Source: Aigarchaeota archaeon
GTDB taxonomy: Archaea > Thermoproteota > Nitrososphaeria_A > Caldarchaeales > Wolframiiraptoraceae
Length of the DNA: 41,074 nt
Assembly (NCBI GenBank): GCA_025058515.1
Contig: JANXDW010000035.1
Coordinates: 1 to 41,074, forward strand
Direction of reading: 5' to 3'
The notes beneath the pieces were generated by a model. It saw nothing but the letters and a program-made list of their open reading frames with translations, did not search any database and was not told where the DNA came from. Position 1 is the first letter of the stretch, and every line of letters starts with the position of its first letter. The position numbers and the translations under genes are program-made. This document shows positions 15,510 through 24,310 of the stretch, in pieces.

Positions 15510-17594
15510 TTAATCTACTATCTCATAGATATAGATGTACGCATAACTACTGTAGGGTTCACTGGATTCGTAGATCAACTTAAAATGTTTAAGATTTGGA
15601 GATTGATAAACGTGTCCTGTAACACCTGTGTAGATTTGTTGAGGCTTGTAAGGTATAAGCTGACCTAGAAGTGTATCAGTCCAGAATTTGTTCGTTGGGC
15701 TTCCACGCTCATCTAAGTAGTCTGATTCAGTAAAATTGTAGCCGACTTGCTTAGCTATCCTCAACATCCAGACCCATTTGGCCTCATCACCATATCCAAG
15801 TAGATTTGGAATAGTTCCAGTAGCTCCTTGATATCCTCCATGAGTTATAAAGATTAAGACATGCGTAGCTCCAAGTCTTCTGAATACCCGGTATGCGGTC
15901 TCTTCACTAGACATAAAAGCATAGGCTACTTCTCCAATGTGGGTAGTGTTTAGAGTTGCATTATCAACCAAGCTTGTATGATTTCCTAAGATCGTTATCC
16001 AGTAACCGTAATCCCACCATGAAGCTACCACAGCATCAGGTGGGAGATTATCTCTCATCCAGCTTAATGTTTTAAGCCAATCTGCAACACTCGATTTAAT
16101 TGGTAGACTTGAAGAAACTACTGTAGGAGGTGAGTATCCAACATCTATTGGAGAGATAGAGTATCTGAAACCATAGACAGCTGGGATGAAGTTTACTACT
16201 AGAAGAGCTGTGATAAGTATAGGGGTCAATATATAATATTCTATCCCTATAGTTCTCATCCTCTCTTTCTTTGAGTATAATACACTTAGATTGTGTGCAA
16301 GTCCTCTAAATATCTCAGCTAAACCATATCCAGCAACTAAAGATACGACTGGAGCTGCGAGAATCGTTAACCTAACCATTGTAGAAGCAAAGTATATGAC
16401 AAATATGGTTAATAATATCATGAAGATATCTATATCTTCTCTTCTCTTCAATAAGTAATATAATCCAATAGGTAGTAAGAATAACTTAAATCCAGAATCA
16501 GAGAATATTGTAGCCCAAGTAGATATCTGGTTTTCTGCAACGGAGATGACGATTGGAAGAGTAGATCTTAAAGTTGGGATAACTGTACTGAGAAACTTAA
16601 GTCCTGGGAGTCCTAGACTACCTATAGAGAGTAGAGATATGAGACCTATTAGACTCCCTATTAATACGTAATTTGGAAGGTTTCCAAGAGTCTTAGGCTT
16701 GAATGAAGCGATCTCGAATGATATCAAGTATATGAAGACAGCTATAGAGGTGATGATTGTTGCTTCTTTGAGGAAGCCCAGCCCAAGCTTAGGCACCATT
16801 ATAGCTATAAAGCCGTACAGAAAAGCTGTAATAGAATAAGCGATTAAGAGCTTCCTTCTATATCTTCCAATTAAAGCAATTAGACCAGTGAATAGAGGTA
16901 TGAACATAACGGGAAATCTAGATGCACCCCAGCTAGCTGTAACATAACCTAGAGAACATCCTGCGATTATCGAGTATATTATGAGCTTCTTCCAGCTAGT
17001 ATCTTTCTTAATAGCTGAGATATATGCTAAGAAACCGAGCATCATGAATGGGATGCTTACACTTTCATCATCAAACCATCCGAGATGGGTCCTCCCAATA
17101 CTAGCACTACTTAGAGCTATGAAGAAAGCTGCTAAAAATCCTGTAGGCTTACCTCCAACTTCTTTACCTAGTAGAAAGGCTAAAAGAGTCGTCAAGATAC
17201 CCATAATAGTAGGTAGGAAAGCAGCGAGCTCTAGAGGGTTTACGTAGAATCCAACTCCATTAAGTATATGGTATATGAATGCTGCAAGGAATGGTAATCC
17301 TGGGAAAGCAGTTCTACCTACATCTCTACCGTATGGATACCATGATTCATAATCATGCCATGTAAAGAACTCTATAAAGCCACTCCAACCTTTCTCTACT
17401 ACATACATCATCTCTTTATACTGCATCCATGGGTCAAACTCACTCAAGTATAGACCCCATCTAAGAGGAAGAATTCTCACGAAGAAAGATATACTCAAGA
17501 TTAGAAATAAGATAGTAACTTCAAAGAATACTATTCTTCCTCTAAAGACCTTCTTAGAGATGTTGAAAAGCCAGTTCTCTCTTATCCTCTTCAT
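15510..17594 (-). CDS. aglB: Oligosaccharyltransferase AglB (STT3)
   Basis: Transfers a lipid-linked glycan to Asn in N-x-S/T sequons outside the membrane. The 694-aa product has about 11-13 membrane helices (about residues 22-475) and an outside C-terminal domain. Catalytic elements are the first acidic motif E-F-D (Asp54), the second W-F-D-D-E (Asp175/176), the SVSE-type Glu354 in S-V-A-E, and the signature WWDYG at 526-530. Its C-terminal domain is short for an archaeal AglB. The ATG at 17594 is 26 nt after a TATA box (17617-17625). The neighbouring operon encodes a surface protein with seven sequons, a likely substrate. Confidence 0.96.
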   Translation of the reverse strand: MKRIRENWLFNISKKVFRGRIVFFEVTILFLILSISFFVRILPLRWGLYLSEFDPWMQYKEMMYVVEKGWSGFIEFFTWHDYESWYPYGRDVGRTAFPGLPFLAAFIYHILNGVGFYVNPLELAAFLPTIMGILTTLLAFLLGKEVGGKPTGFLAAFFIALSSASIGRTHLGWFDDESVSIPFMMLGFLAYISAIKKDTSWKKLIIYSIIAGCSLGYVTASWGASRFPVMFIPLFTGLIALIGRYRRKLLIAYSITAFLYGFIAIMVPKLGLGFLKEATIITSIAVFIYLISFEIASFKPKTLGNLPNYVLIGSLIGLISLLSIGSLGLPGLKFLSTVIPTLRSTLPIVISVAENQISTWATIFSDSGFKLFLLPIGLYYLLKRREDIDIFMILLTIFVIYFASTMVRLTILAAPVVSLVAGYGLAEIFRGLAHNLSVLYSKKERMRTIGIEYYILTPILITALLVVNFIPAVYGFRYSISPIDVGYSPPTVVSSSLPIKSSVADWLKTLSWMRDNLPPDAVVASWWDYGYWITILGNHTSLVDNATLNTTHIGEVAYAFMSSEETAYRVFRRLGATHVLIFITHGGYQGATGTIPNLLGYGDEAKWVWMLRIAKQVGYNFTESDYLDERGSPTNKFWTDTLLGQLIPYKPQQIYTGVTGHVYQSPNLKHFKLIYESSEPYSSYAYIYIYEIVD

Positions 17595-17616
17595 TACTAA
17601 TCACTCATATCAACAC

Positions 17617-17625
17617 GTATTTAAC
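17617..17625 (-). promoter_or_regulatory. TATA box of aglB
   Basis: Minus-strand GTTAAATAC centred 26-27 nt before the ATG at 17594, so the mRNA is leaderless. Confidence 0.6.
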
Positions 17626-17780
17626 ATTTGTTTTACTCTATAGTAAAAACTTATTTTCACATTAGTAGACCTACTACAATAAGCAGCTGGTTCTACTGGA
17701 TATGTTCATCAAAATAAAGGAGATGGATTATTAATGGTCTACTTTAAAGTAAGTATGTTTTTATCGTAGATTATCTTCAT

Positions 17781-17867
17781 CTACTGATGTCGTAGTCTAC
17801 TCTGAAGATATAGTGCAAGGAGTGCTAAAGCGAGAAGTGTAACTGCTAATAAACTAGTCATATCCAT
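17781..17867 (-). CDS. 28-aa single-pass membrane microprotein
   Basis: Small gene too short for usual gene calling. It begins ATG at 17867 and ends TAG at 17781, and encodes M-D-M-T-S then a hydrophobic helix of about 15 residues rich in Leu and Ala, and a basic end (Q-S-R-L-R-H-Q). Its start overlaps the end of the 145-aa gene by 14 nt in another frame, an arrangement typical of translational coupling. Orientation by charge would put the C-terminus in the cytosol. It is the last gene of a surface-protein operon. The function is unknown; a subunit or assembly role for the neighbouring envelope proteins is inferred. Confidence 0.5.
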   Translation of the reverse strand: MDMTSLLAVTLLALALLALYLQSRLRHQ

Positions 17868-18291
17868 AAATTATCTCCTCCTTGGGTCTCGACTTACCAA
17901 TCCTCACTAAGATCAATATCAATACTAGTAAAGTTAATAGCATTATTACTAGTATAGAAGAATAGACTTCTATTGGTAGGTAAGTGTACACGGTCATGGT
18001 TATTACTTCTGTAGAGATAACTGTAGTCGTCTTGAATAATGTGATGCCCTCCGTCTTGAATAATGTTGAAAACTCTGTAACGGTCTCTAAAAATGTAACA
18101 TACTCCTTAACGATCTTTGTGGATGTTAAAGTAATTGGGACGCCAGTGTAAGTGTAGACCGTTTCTGTTATTGTTTCTCTTACATCTTGAAATATCCTCT
18201 TATCTACTCCAGAAGATGTTGAGATTACTCCTAGAAACATTATCAACAACATTAAAATTATTGTAAACAATCTACTCTTCATAAACTTCAC
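17854..18291 (-). CDS. Small Thr-rich stalk membrane protein
   Basis: 145 aa. A hydrophobic segment at about residues 7-27 serves as signal or anchor. Residues 38-108 are a stalk rich in Thr, Val and Glu with repeated T-x-T and V-T-E patterns. A membrane helix at about 110-132 is followed by a short basic cytosolic tail. The layout matches the stalk part of the 409-aa protein at 3156-4385 without its binding domain. The start overlaps the end of the 792-aa gene by 20 nt, and a 28-aa membrane protein overlaps its end, so all three are one transcript. No catalytic motif is visible. Confidence 0.7.
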   Translation of the reverse strand: MKFMKSRLFTIILMLLIMFLGVISTSSGVDKRIFQDVRETITETVYTYTGVPITLTSTKIVKEYVTFLETVTEFSTLFKTEGITLFKTTTVISTEVITMTVYTYLPIEVYSSILVIMLLTLLVLILILVRIGKSRPKEEIIYGYD

Positions 18292-20650
18292 CTCTTTCTT
18301 CTATTAGTTTAACTCTAGACTTCCATATATGATGAAGCTTCCAAATGATAATTGAGGTTATGATTATCGATGTTAACTGGAGGAATATTATTATTGGAGG
18401 GTCTATAGATGGTGTTAGAGCCCAGACAACCTTGATTACTTTATCTTCGTAGACTACTTCAAGACCACTTTGATTTAATGCTCTCCACTTAAAACCCAAC
18501 AACCCCATTAAACCATCTGCAGGATACTCTTGTGGCTCAACCCTCCAGAACACATGTGACCCCTCAGGATACCTTCCTCCACCTATGAACAATCCTCGAT
18601 CAGTCTTCCCCTCTACTTTATAGTATCTAAGAAGTTTGTAATCCATAGATATCTCTAATGGTCTCTCAACGTAAACTGCAATCTGACCTGGGGTAGTAAT
18701 TTCTAAATTACCAATAGAACCTTTTATGAATTGTATCAACCCTATATTGTTCTCAATTCTCTCAGGAAAATAGCATGTCAAAAGTGTCTTTTCATAAACC
18801 CAAGCCTCGAGTACTCCATCTAAATCAACCCATTCAATTACTCTTGGAGGACCACTACAGATAGGATAAATAGTATCTACTCCTTTTACAGTATGTACTC
18901 TAACTAGAAAATACCTCTCGATATCCAACTGTACAAAACCAGGAGAATCCACTCTTAAAACCAACTCTCTACCATCATCAAGATAATCATATCTAAAGCT
19001 AGACTTCAAATTCTTTAATTCTATTCTTTCACCTATAGATTCTGGATTCAGAAATTTATCTAATAATATTCTATATTCTCCTCCGATCGGTATCCAATCT
19101 TCTCTAGTAACTTCTCTATCAAGGTATCTTAATATTATCTTTATTTTTGCCTCGATGTTGTAGTAGAGCTTTACTGTATCTGGTTTGTCGACGACTAAGT
19201 AGATCATATCTCCATCTAATCTTCCCATGATGAGATTGGACTCAATATTTAATGGCTTAAAACGAAGGTCTCCAATTGTAAAACCTCTAAAAGAAATCTG
19301 GAGTTTTTCTCCTTCTTTCATCCAGTAATCTCCAAGATACTCAGCGATCTGACTAGGTAGGACCTTTAAGATATCTTCTCTCTTGATCACTGTTGAAGAA
19401 GTAACAGGCTCAAATATTACGCTAACTTTATAGTATCTCTCATATCTATAACGGATATTGTGAGGTTTACTTATTTTTACTACTTCATCGAATCCATACT
19501 CAACTCCATCTACTTCTATTCTAGAAAGAATATACATAATAGAATTTGTCTGGAGGATTTTCGGAGGAGAGAGATCTACAATATCTCCTTCTTTGACCCA
19601 CTCCCTCACTTCAAGTATTCTAAGAACTTCTTCACTAGGTTCAACCTCTCTCGTTAATAGATACCAAGGAGTATAAGAGAATTGTAGAGTAATTCTCCAG
19701 CCTGGCTCAATATATAATTCTCTTATATAATTCTCCGCTACATACTTTATATTACTTGATGCCTGTACTTCTTCTTGAACTATTACTAATAGAGTTGAAG
19801 ATTGAGAGATAGATACATCTATACTGTACTCTCTACCTCCTTGGATCGTTCTCTCTATCAAAACACCTTTTGGAAGAATCAATATCTGCACTTGAGTTTT
19901 AAGGTTTAACGGTAAACCATTAACTCTGAGTTTAACAATAGTTGGTATCGGCTGAACACTTATCTTACAGATTCTTTGATCTGTTATCGTCCAGCTTTTA
20001 TTTTCTGGATGAAGATACTCTAGCATAGATGTAACTACTATCTCTTTAGGTTCAGATGGAGCAAGTATCTGTCTATACGAAGGGATTGTACCATTCCCTA
20101 CTAAATCAAGCTCTATCATCGTCTCAAGCTCTCCATCTATAAATATTCTCACTCTACTCTTCACTTTTTCAAGAGTACTGTACGAGAATGATAGATTTAG
20201 AGAGAACTTATCATCAACTAGAACGCTTACAGGACAGCTAAAATTAATAAAATTGAGTATAGGTTGTGTAAACATGGGCTTGATTATTATTCTTAGATCT
20301 TCTTCATCAAGGAGTGTGTTTCCTCTCCAGAGCTGTATCTTGAGAGAGTGATTCCCAAGTATTGCATCTTGTGATATCTTGATTCCTAATATTGAGGTAA
20401 AAGGCGTAACTCCCTCTACTCTAGAGAGAGTATAATTTAGCCATCTGGGCTTCTCAGGTATAACGATTCTAACCCTCCAATCTTTAACCTCTCCACCAAT
20501 GATTAGATTGATAGAGGCTGTCTCTCCAGGATGTAGTTCAATTGAAGTTGGGTTTAAGGTAATCCAGTTTATGGAGTAGGCTGATTGAAGAGAGAACAAT
20601 AATATTACTCCGACTAGAAAAACGAGTTTTCCAGTATATTGTTTAATCAT
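18272..20650 (-). CDS. Large surface glycoprotein-like protein, membrane anchored
   Basis: 792 aa. The signal peptide is at about 1-27, an Ig-like domain of NEW3-type style (N-P-T-S-I-E-L-H-P-G-E-T) follows at about 30-125, then a series of beta-rich modules. Repeated elements are W-V-K-E-G-D (351) and W-M-K-E-G-E (443), and E-R-Y-Y-K-V (404), E-R-Y-F-L-V (578) and L-R-Y-Y-K-V (674). A membrane helix at about 752-770 precedes a basic cytosolic tail. Seven N-x-S/T sequons are present (Asn72, 100, 136, 152, 186, 217, 726), fitting glycosylation by AglB encoded nearby. ATG start, 29 nt after lipB. The role is probably envelope or adhesion; no enzyme motif is seen. Confidence 0.75.
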   Translation of the reverse strand: MIKQYTGKLVFLVGVILLFSLQSAYSINWITLNPTSIELHPGETASINLIIGGEVKDWRVRIVIPEKPRWLNYTLSRVEGVTPFTSILGIKISQDAILGNHSLKIQLWRGNTLLDEEDLRIIIKPMFTQPILNFINFSCPVSVLVDDKFSLNLSFSYSTLEKVKSRVRIFIDGELETMIELDLVGNGTIPSYRQILAPSEPKEIVVTSMLEYLHPENKSWTITDQRICKISVQPIPTIVKLRVNGLPLNLKTQVQILILPKGVLIERTIQGGREYSIDVSISQSSTLLVIVQEEVQASSNIKYVAENYIRELYIEPGWRITLQFSYTPWYLLTREVEPSEEVLRILEVREWVKEGDIVDLSPPKILQTNSIMYILSRIEVDGVEYGFDEVVKISKPHNIRYRYERYYKVSVIFEPVTSSTVIKREDILKVLPSQIAEYLGDYWMKEGEKLQISFRGFTIGDLRFKPLNIESNLIMGRLDGDMIYLVVDKPDTVKLYYNIEAKIKIILRYLDREVTREDWIPIGGEYRILLDKFLNPESIGERIELKNLKSSFRYDYLDDGRELVLRVDSPGFVQLDIERYFLVRVHTVKGVDTIYPICSGPPRVIEWVDLDGVLEAWVYEKTLLTCYFPERIENNIGLIQFIKGSIGNLEITTPGQIAVYVERPLEISMDYKLLRYYKVEGKTDRGLFIGGGRYPEGSHVFWRVEPQEYPADGLMGLLGFKWRALNQSGLEVVYEDKVIKVVWALTPSIDPPIIIFLQLTSIIITSIIIWKLHHIWKSRVKLIEERGEVYEE

Positions 20651-20679
20651 CTCTTATAATTATATTCTTGATTTTTCTA

Positions 20680-21312
20680 TTAATAAGAATTCCTTAAAGT
20701 ATATTGAAAGACTTCTACCATATTTTTAACGATGATTTTCTTAACAGCATCCATGTCGACTTTAGATCTTAGTATCTTCTCCATGGATGTCATAACGTCT
20801 GGATCTAGACCGCATGGATTGATAAGCTTGAAGTAGTTTAAGTCTGTATTAACATTCAAAGCAAATCCATGAAATGTTATCCACCATTTTAAGGCTAAAC
20901 CTATTGAAGCAATCTTCTTACCTCCCACCCATACACCTGGATATCCATCAACTCTATTTGCATAGATATTAAATTCTTTCAAAGTCTTTATCAATACTTC
21001 TTCAATATTCCAGACGAGTTCTTTTACTGACATATTGGAAGAATTCAGGTTTATGATTAAATATCCAACTAATTGACCTGGACCATGATAAGTTGCTTCA
21101 CCACCTCTCTCAACTCTATAAACTGGGATGCCTTCTATCTTTAGATCAGCATCTTTCATCTTTCTCCCAAGAGTTATTACGTGAGGATGCTCAAGGAGTA
21201 AAAGAGTATCAGAAATCTTCTCTTCTATTCTCTCTTCTACTAATCTAAGCTGTAGATTGTGAGATTGTTCATAATCCATTAATCCTAGATCTATTACCTG
21301 GAGTATTCTCAA
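20680..21312 (-). CDS. lipB: Lipoyl(octanoyl) transferase LipB
   Basis: Moves an octanoyl group from a carrier to a lysine of a lipoyl domain. The 210-aa product carries the family motifs RGGEATYHGPGQ (substrate pocket), G-G-K-K-I-A-S-I-G with the catalytic Lys, T-F-H-G-F-A-L-N, and I-N-P-C-G-L with the catalytic Cys. Its length is normal. It is the third gene of lipA-lpd-lipB, 2 nt after lpd. Archaea generally lack a type II fatty-acid synthase, so the octanoyl donor is not obvious. No lipoyl-bearing E2 or GcvH gene is in the window. Confidence 0.95.
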   Translation of the reverse strand: MRILQVIDLGLMDYEQSHNLQLRLVEERIEEKISDTLLLLEHPHVITLGRKMKDADLKIEGIPVYRVERGGEATYHGPGQLVGYLIINLNSSNMSVKELVWNIEEVLIKTLKEFNIYANRVDGYPGVWVGGKKIASIGLALKWWITFHGFALNVNTDLNYFKLINPCGLDPDVMTSMEKILRSKVDMDAVKKIIVKNMVEVFQYTLRNSY

Positions 21313-21314
21313 TA

Positions 21315-22715
21315 TTATTTCACCAGCATGTGGATAGGTTTGAAGATCGATGCTTCTGCAACTTCTGAGTATATCTCACTAAAGGTTGGATGAGGATGTA
21401 TCGTCTCTGATAATTGTTCTACTGTTAACTTATTCTTTACCGCTAGAGATGCTTCTCCGATAAGTTCAGTAGCTCTACTTCCAACTATTTGTACTCCGAG
21501 GATCGTACCTTTCTCTTGATCTGAGATAATTCTAATAAAGCCTTCTGTCTCTTCTTCAGCGATAGCTCTGCCAAGTGAAGAATAGCTAAATCTACTAATC
21601 TTAACCTTATAGTTTTTCTTCTCAGCTTCTTCTCTACTCAACCCCACTAAAGCTATTTCTGGATCTGTGAATATTGCTAAAGGTATAGTAGATGGGTCGA
21701 ACTCCTTCTTTCTACCAGCTATGTTCTCTGCTGCAACTATACCTTGTCTAGAAGCTTTGTGAGCTAGAAATGGTGGTCCAGTTACATCTCCAACAGCATA
21801 GATATTCTCTATACTCGTCTTACAGTATTTATCTACTTTAATGAACCCCTTCTCATCTAAAACTATTTTAAGGTCTTCTAAACCGATATCTCTAGTTAAA
21901 GGTTTCTTACCGACGGCTAAGAGAACATACTCTGAGTTTTCTTCTATCATTTCATTAGGCGTCTCGATAATAGTCTTAACTCTATCTTCAAGTATCTGTG
22001 AAGATGCTACTTTAGATGATAGGTGTATCTTAACTCCAATCTCTTTAAGCTTCCTCTCAATAATCTTCGCGATATCTCTATCAACCCCCGGTAGGAGCTG
22101 GTCCATTATCTCTACTATCGTTACATCGGTTCCTAGTTTAGCGTACATCGTTCCAAGCTCTAATCCGATCGCACCTCCTCCAATTACCAAGAGTCTTTCT
22201 GGGACCTTACCCAACTCTAATGCTTCCTTTGACATAATTACTCTCTTACCATCATAGGGAATAGACTGTAAAGATGCTTGAGATGCTCCAGTAGATAGTA
22301 CAATATTCTCTCCTACAATCTCTCTTACACTCCCATCTCTTTCTTCCAATCTTATCTTAGAATCAGACTTGATTACTGCTTTTCCAAGATAGAGCTTTAC
22401 ATTATATCCTTTTAACAAGAATTCTACCCCCTCCCTAATCTTTTTAACTAGTTTCCTCTTTTTTTCTTGAAGATAGCTCCAGTCGATCTCTCCCCTTTTT
22501 AAGAAGCCTAATCGTGAGAGCCTGTAATATTGGTTAACATTCTCAATGAGGATCTTTGAAGGTATGCATCCATAGTTTAAACATTCTCCACCTATGAACT
22601 CTTTCTCAATTATAGCTGTCTTTAAACCTAGCTGAGCTAGTCTTATAGCTGCGACATATCCTCCCGGTCCACCACCTATTACTACTGCTCCATATCTATC
22701 CATATCTCTCATCAC
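21315..22715 (-). CDS. lpdA: Dihydrolipoyl dehydrogenase
   Basis: FAD enzyme that reoxidises dihydrolipoyl groups with NAD. The 466-aa product has the N-terminal FAD motif G-G-G-P-G-G-Y, the redox disulfide GGECLNYGCIPSK near residue 45, an NAD-binding G-G-G-A-I-G-L, the FAD motif Y-A-V-G-D-V-T-G, and the active-site C-terminal HPHPTFSE. It lies between lipA (12 nt upstream) and lipB (2 nt downstream), so it is dedicated to a lipoate-dependent complex. Which one (glycine cleavage, 2-oxoacid dehydrogenase or a lipoate-binding sulfur carrier) cannot be told here. Confidence 0.96.
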   Translation of the reverse strand: MMRDMDRYGAVVIGGGPGGYVAAIRLAQLGLKTAIIEKEFIGGECLNYGCIPSKILIENVNQYYRLSRLGFLKRGEIDWSYLQEKKRKLVKKIREGVEFLLKGYNVKLYLGKAVIKSDSKIRLEERDGSVREIVGENIVLSTGASQASLQSIPYDGKRVIMSKEALELGKVPERLLVIGGGAIGLELGTMYAKLGTDVTIVEIMDQLLPGVDRDIAKIIERKLKEIGVKIHLSSKVASSQILEDRVKTIIETPNEMIEENSEYVLLAVGKKPLTRDIGLEDLKIVLDEKGFIKVDKYCKTSIENIYAVGDVTGPPFLAHKASRQGIVAAENIAGRKKEFDPSTIPLAIFTDPEIALVGLSREEAEKKNYKVKISRFSYSSLGRAIAEEETEGFIRIISDQEKGTILGVQIVGSRATELIGEASLAVKNKLTVEQLSETIHPHPTFSEIYSEVAEASIFKPIHMLVK

Positions 22716-22727
22716 TTTCCGTACATC

Positions 22728-23612
22728 TCATGCTCTATTTATTATTGTTCTTAAGTAGAATTCTGAAGCGAGATAAGAACTTCTAACAAGAGGGCCTGAA
22801 GCAACATATAAGAAGCCTAGTTCTTCTCCTATCTTTCTATATTTCTCAAATTTTTCTGGATGAATATATTCTCTTACAGGTAGATGTTTCTTAGTAGGTC
22901 TTAGATATTGTCCAAGTGTGAGGAAGTCTACTCCAACACTTCTTAAATCGGACATGCTCTCGATCACTTCTTCTTCACTTTCTCCTAAACCGAGCATTAG
23001 AGAAGACTTCGTATATCTTGTTGGATCCATGTCTTTAATGAGCTTCAAGGTCTTAAGAGATTTTTCATATCCTGCTCTAGGGTCTCTTACTATAGATGTT
23101 AATCTTCTAACTGTCTCAAGATTATGGCCTATGACATCTGGCCTGCTTTCAACAACTCTTCTTATTGAGTTTAGGTCGTTATTGAAGTCTGGGATGAGAG
23201 CTTCAACTATTGTATCGCTACCCTCTTTTATCTTTTTTATTGTTTCTGCATAAATTGATGCACCACCATCTGGGAGGTCATCTCTAGTTACAGAAGTTAT
23301 AACGACATATCTCAACCCTAGCTCTCTTACAGCTTCTCCAACTCTTCTCGGCTCATCTAGATCAACCAAACCTCTCGGATTACCAGTTTTAACAGCACAG
23401 AATCTACAAGCTCTCGTACAAGTATCTCCAAGAATTATTATCGTGGCCGTACCATGACTCCAGCATTCAGAGATATTTGGACATAAAGCTTCTTCACATA
23501 CCGTATTAAGATGGAACTTCTTTATAATGGAGTTAACTTTAATGTATTCTTGGCTTGAAGGTAGTCTTACCTTTATCCAGCTAGGCTTACCCGTTAATCC
23601 CGTCTGCATCAT
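22728..23612 (-). CDS. lipA: Lipoyl synthase
   Basis: Radical SAM enzyme inserting two sulfurs into octanoyl-lysine. The 294-aa product has the auxiliary-cluster motif [12 protein letters not shown] (CX4CX5C), the radical SAM motif C-T-R-A-C-R-F-C (CX3CX2C) and the C-terminal R-S-S-Y with the Ser ligand. The frame is open upstream to a GTG at 23651. That codon would be only about 5 nt from the TATA box at 23656-23665, ahead of the predicted start of transcription, and its extension is unlike the family. The ATG at 23612 (or 23609) is therefore chosen. First gene of lipA-lpd-lipB. Confidence 0.95.
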   Translation of the reverse strand: MMQTGLTGKPSWIKVRLPSSQEYIKVNSIIKKFHLNTVCEEALCPNISECWSHGTATIIILGDTCTRACRFCAVKTGNPRGLVDLDEPRRVGEAVRELGLRYVVITSVTRDDLPDGGASIYAETIKKIKEGSDTIVEALIPDFNNDLNSIRRVVESRPDVIGHNLETVRRLTSIVRDPRAGYEKSLKTLKLIKDMDPTRYTKSSLMLGLGESEEEVIESMSDLRSVGVDFLTLGQYLRPTKKHLPVREYIHPEKFEKYRKIGEELGFLYVASGPLVRSSYLASEFYLRTIINRA

Positions 23613-23653
23613 CTGAATATGTAGAAGTAGGAATAGTAAAAATCTTTCCACGC

Positions 23654-23665
23654 CGCTTATAAAAG
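23654..23665. promoter_or_regulatory. Near-palindromic TATA box between lipA and porG
   Basis: The plus strand reads GCTTATAAAAGC. On the minus strand it is CTTTTATAAG, about 45 nt before the lipA ATG at 23612, placing that transcript start near 23633. On plus it could serve the por operon with a start near 23687. One element may serve both divergent operons. Confidence 0.5.
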
Positions 23666-23672
23666 CATAGAT

Positions 23673-23688
23673 ATCGATAGTAGTCGAT
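23673..23688. promoter_or_regulatory. Inverted repeat at predicted por operon transcription start
   Basis: ATCGA (23673-23677) and TCGAT (23684-23688) form a perfect 5-bp inverted repeat with a 6-nt spacer, covering the predicted plus-strand start near 23687. A possible operator; short, so it could be chance. Confidence 0.3.
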
Positions 23689-23755
23689 CTAACCGGTAAT
23701 CATTCAATAAACAATGGTTAAGAATAGATATGTTAACTTATTGAATGAGGATCAA

Positions 23756-24310
23756 ATGATTGAGATTAGATGGCATGGGAGAGGAGGTCAAGGGGTTGTA
23801 ACTGTAAGCGATATAATGGCTAGGTCAATAATTATGGGGGGAAAGTATGCACAGCATTTTCCTGAGTTTGGACCTGAGAGGTCTGGAGCTCCTGTTAAAG
23901 CATTTACAAGAATATCAGATGAACCTATAGAGATTCATTCTGGAGTTTACAATCCAGACATCGTTGTAATTATAGATGAAGGTATGTCAAAGAACTTCAA
24001 CCTATATATTCAAGGATTAAAAGAGAATGGATTACTATTCCTTAATCTAGGAGATATGAGAGACCAGATTAAGCAGAATCTACCAAAGAATGTTCGAGTA
24101 TATGTAGTTAATGCGAAAAAGATATCTTATGAGGAAGCAGGTAAACCAATATTCAACATACCAATGTTGGGTGGTTTAGTTAAAGTATTAAGGATGCCAG
24201 ACCTTAATACTATTGAAGAAGTTTTGAGTAGAAGGTTTCCAAGTGAATTGTTTGAAGTAAATATTAGGATATTGAGGAGAGCTTATGAAGAGGTGGAGTC
24301 AATTGGCTGA
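23756..24310 (+). CDS. porG: 2-oxoacid (pyruvate):ferredoxin oxidoreductase subunit gamma
   Basis: 184-aa gamma subunit of a four-subunit thiamine-dependent enzyme that converts a 2-oxoacid and CoA to acyl-CoA, CO2 and reduced ferredoxin. The family opening I-R-W-H-G-R-G-G-Q-G-V and the F-P-E-F-G-P-E-R-S-G-A-P block are present. The ATG at 23756 is preferred because GAGG lies about 6 nt upstream and homologues start there; the frame extends back to an ATG at 23714. First gene of porGDAB; it overlaps porD by 26 nt. Confidence 0.92.
   Translation: MIEIRWHGRGGQGVVTVSDIMARSIIMGGKYAQHFPEFGPERSGAPVKAFTRISDEPIEIHSGVYNPDIVVIIDEGMSKNFNLYIQGLKENGLLFLNLGDMRDQIKQNLPKNVRVYVVNAKKISYEEAGKPIFNIPMLGGLVKVLRMPDLNTIEEVLSRRFPSELFEVNIRILRRAYEEVESIG

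Noticed and set aside
21841-22257. 138-codon plus-strand frame inside lpdA
   Set aside because: Ser-rich shadow frame of a strongly supported gene on the other strand.
23613-23651. Longer LipA beginning at the GTG at 23651
   Set aside because: The GTG is upstream of the predicted transcription start and the added residues are hydrophobic and unlike LipA.
23714-23755. Longer PorG beginning at ATG 23714
   Set aside because: ATG 23756 has a GAGG ribosome-binding site and gives the normal family N-terminus; the longer form cannot be excluded.
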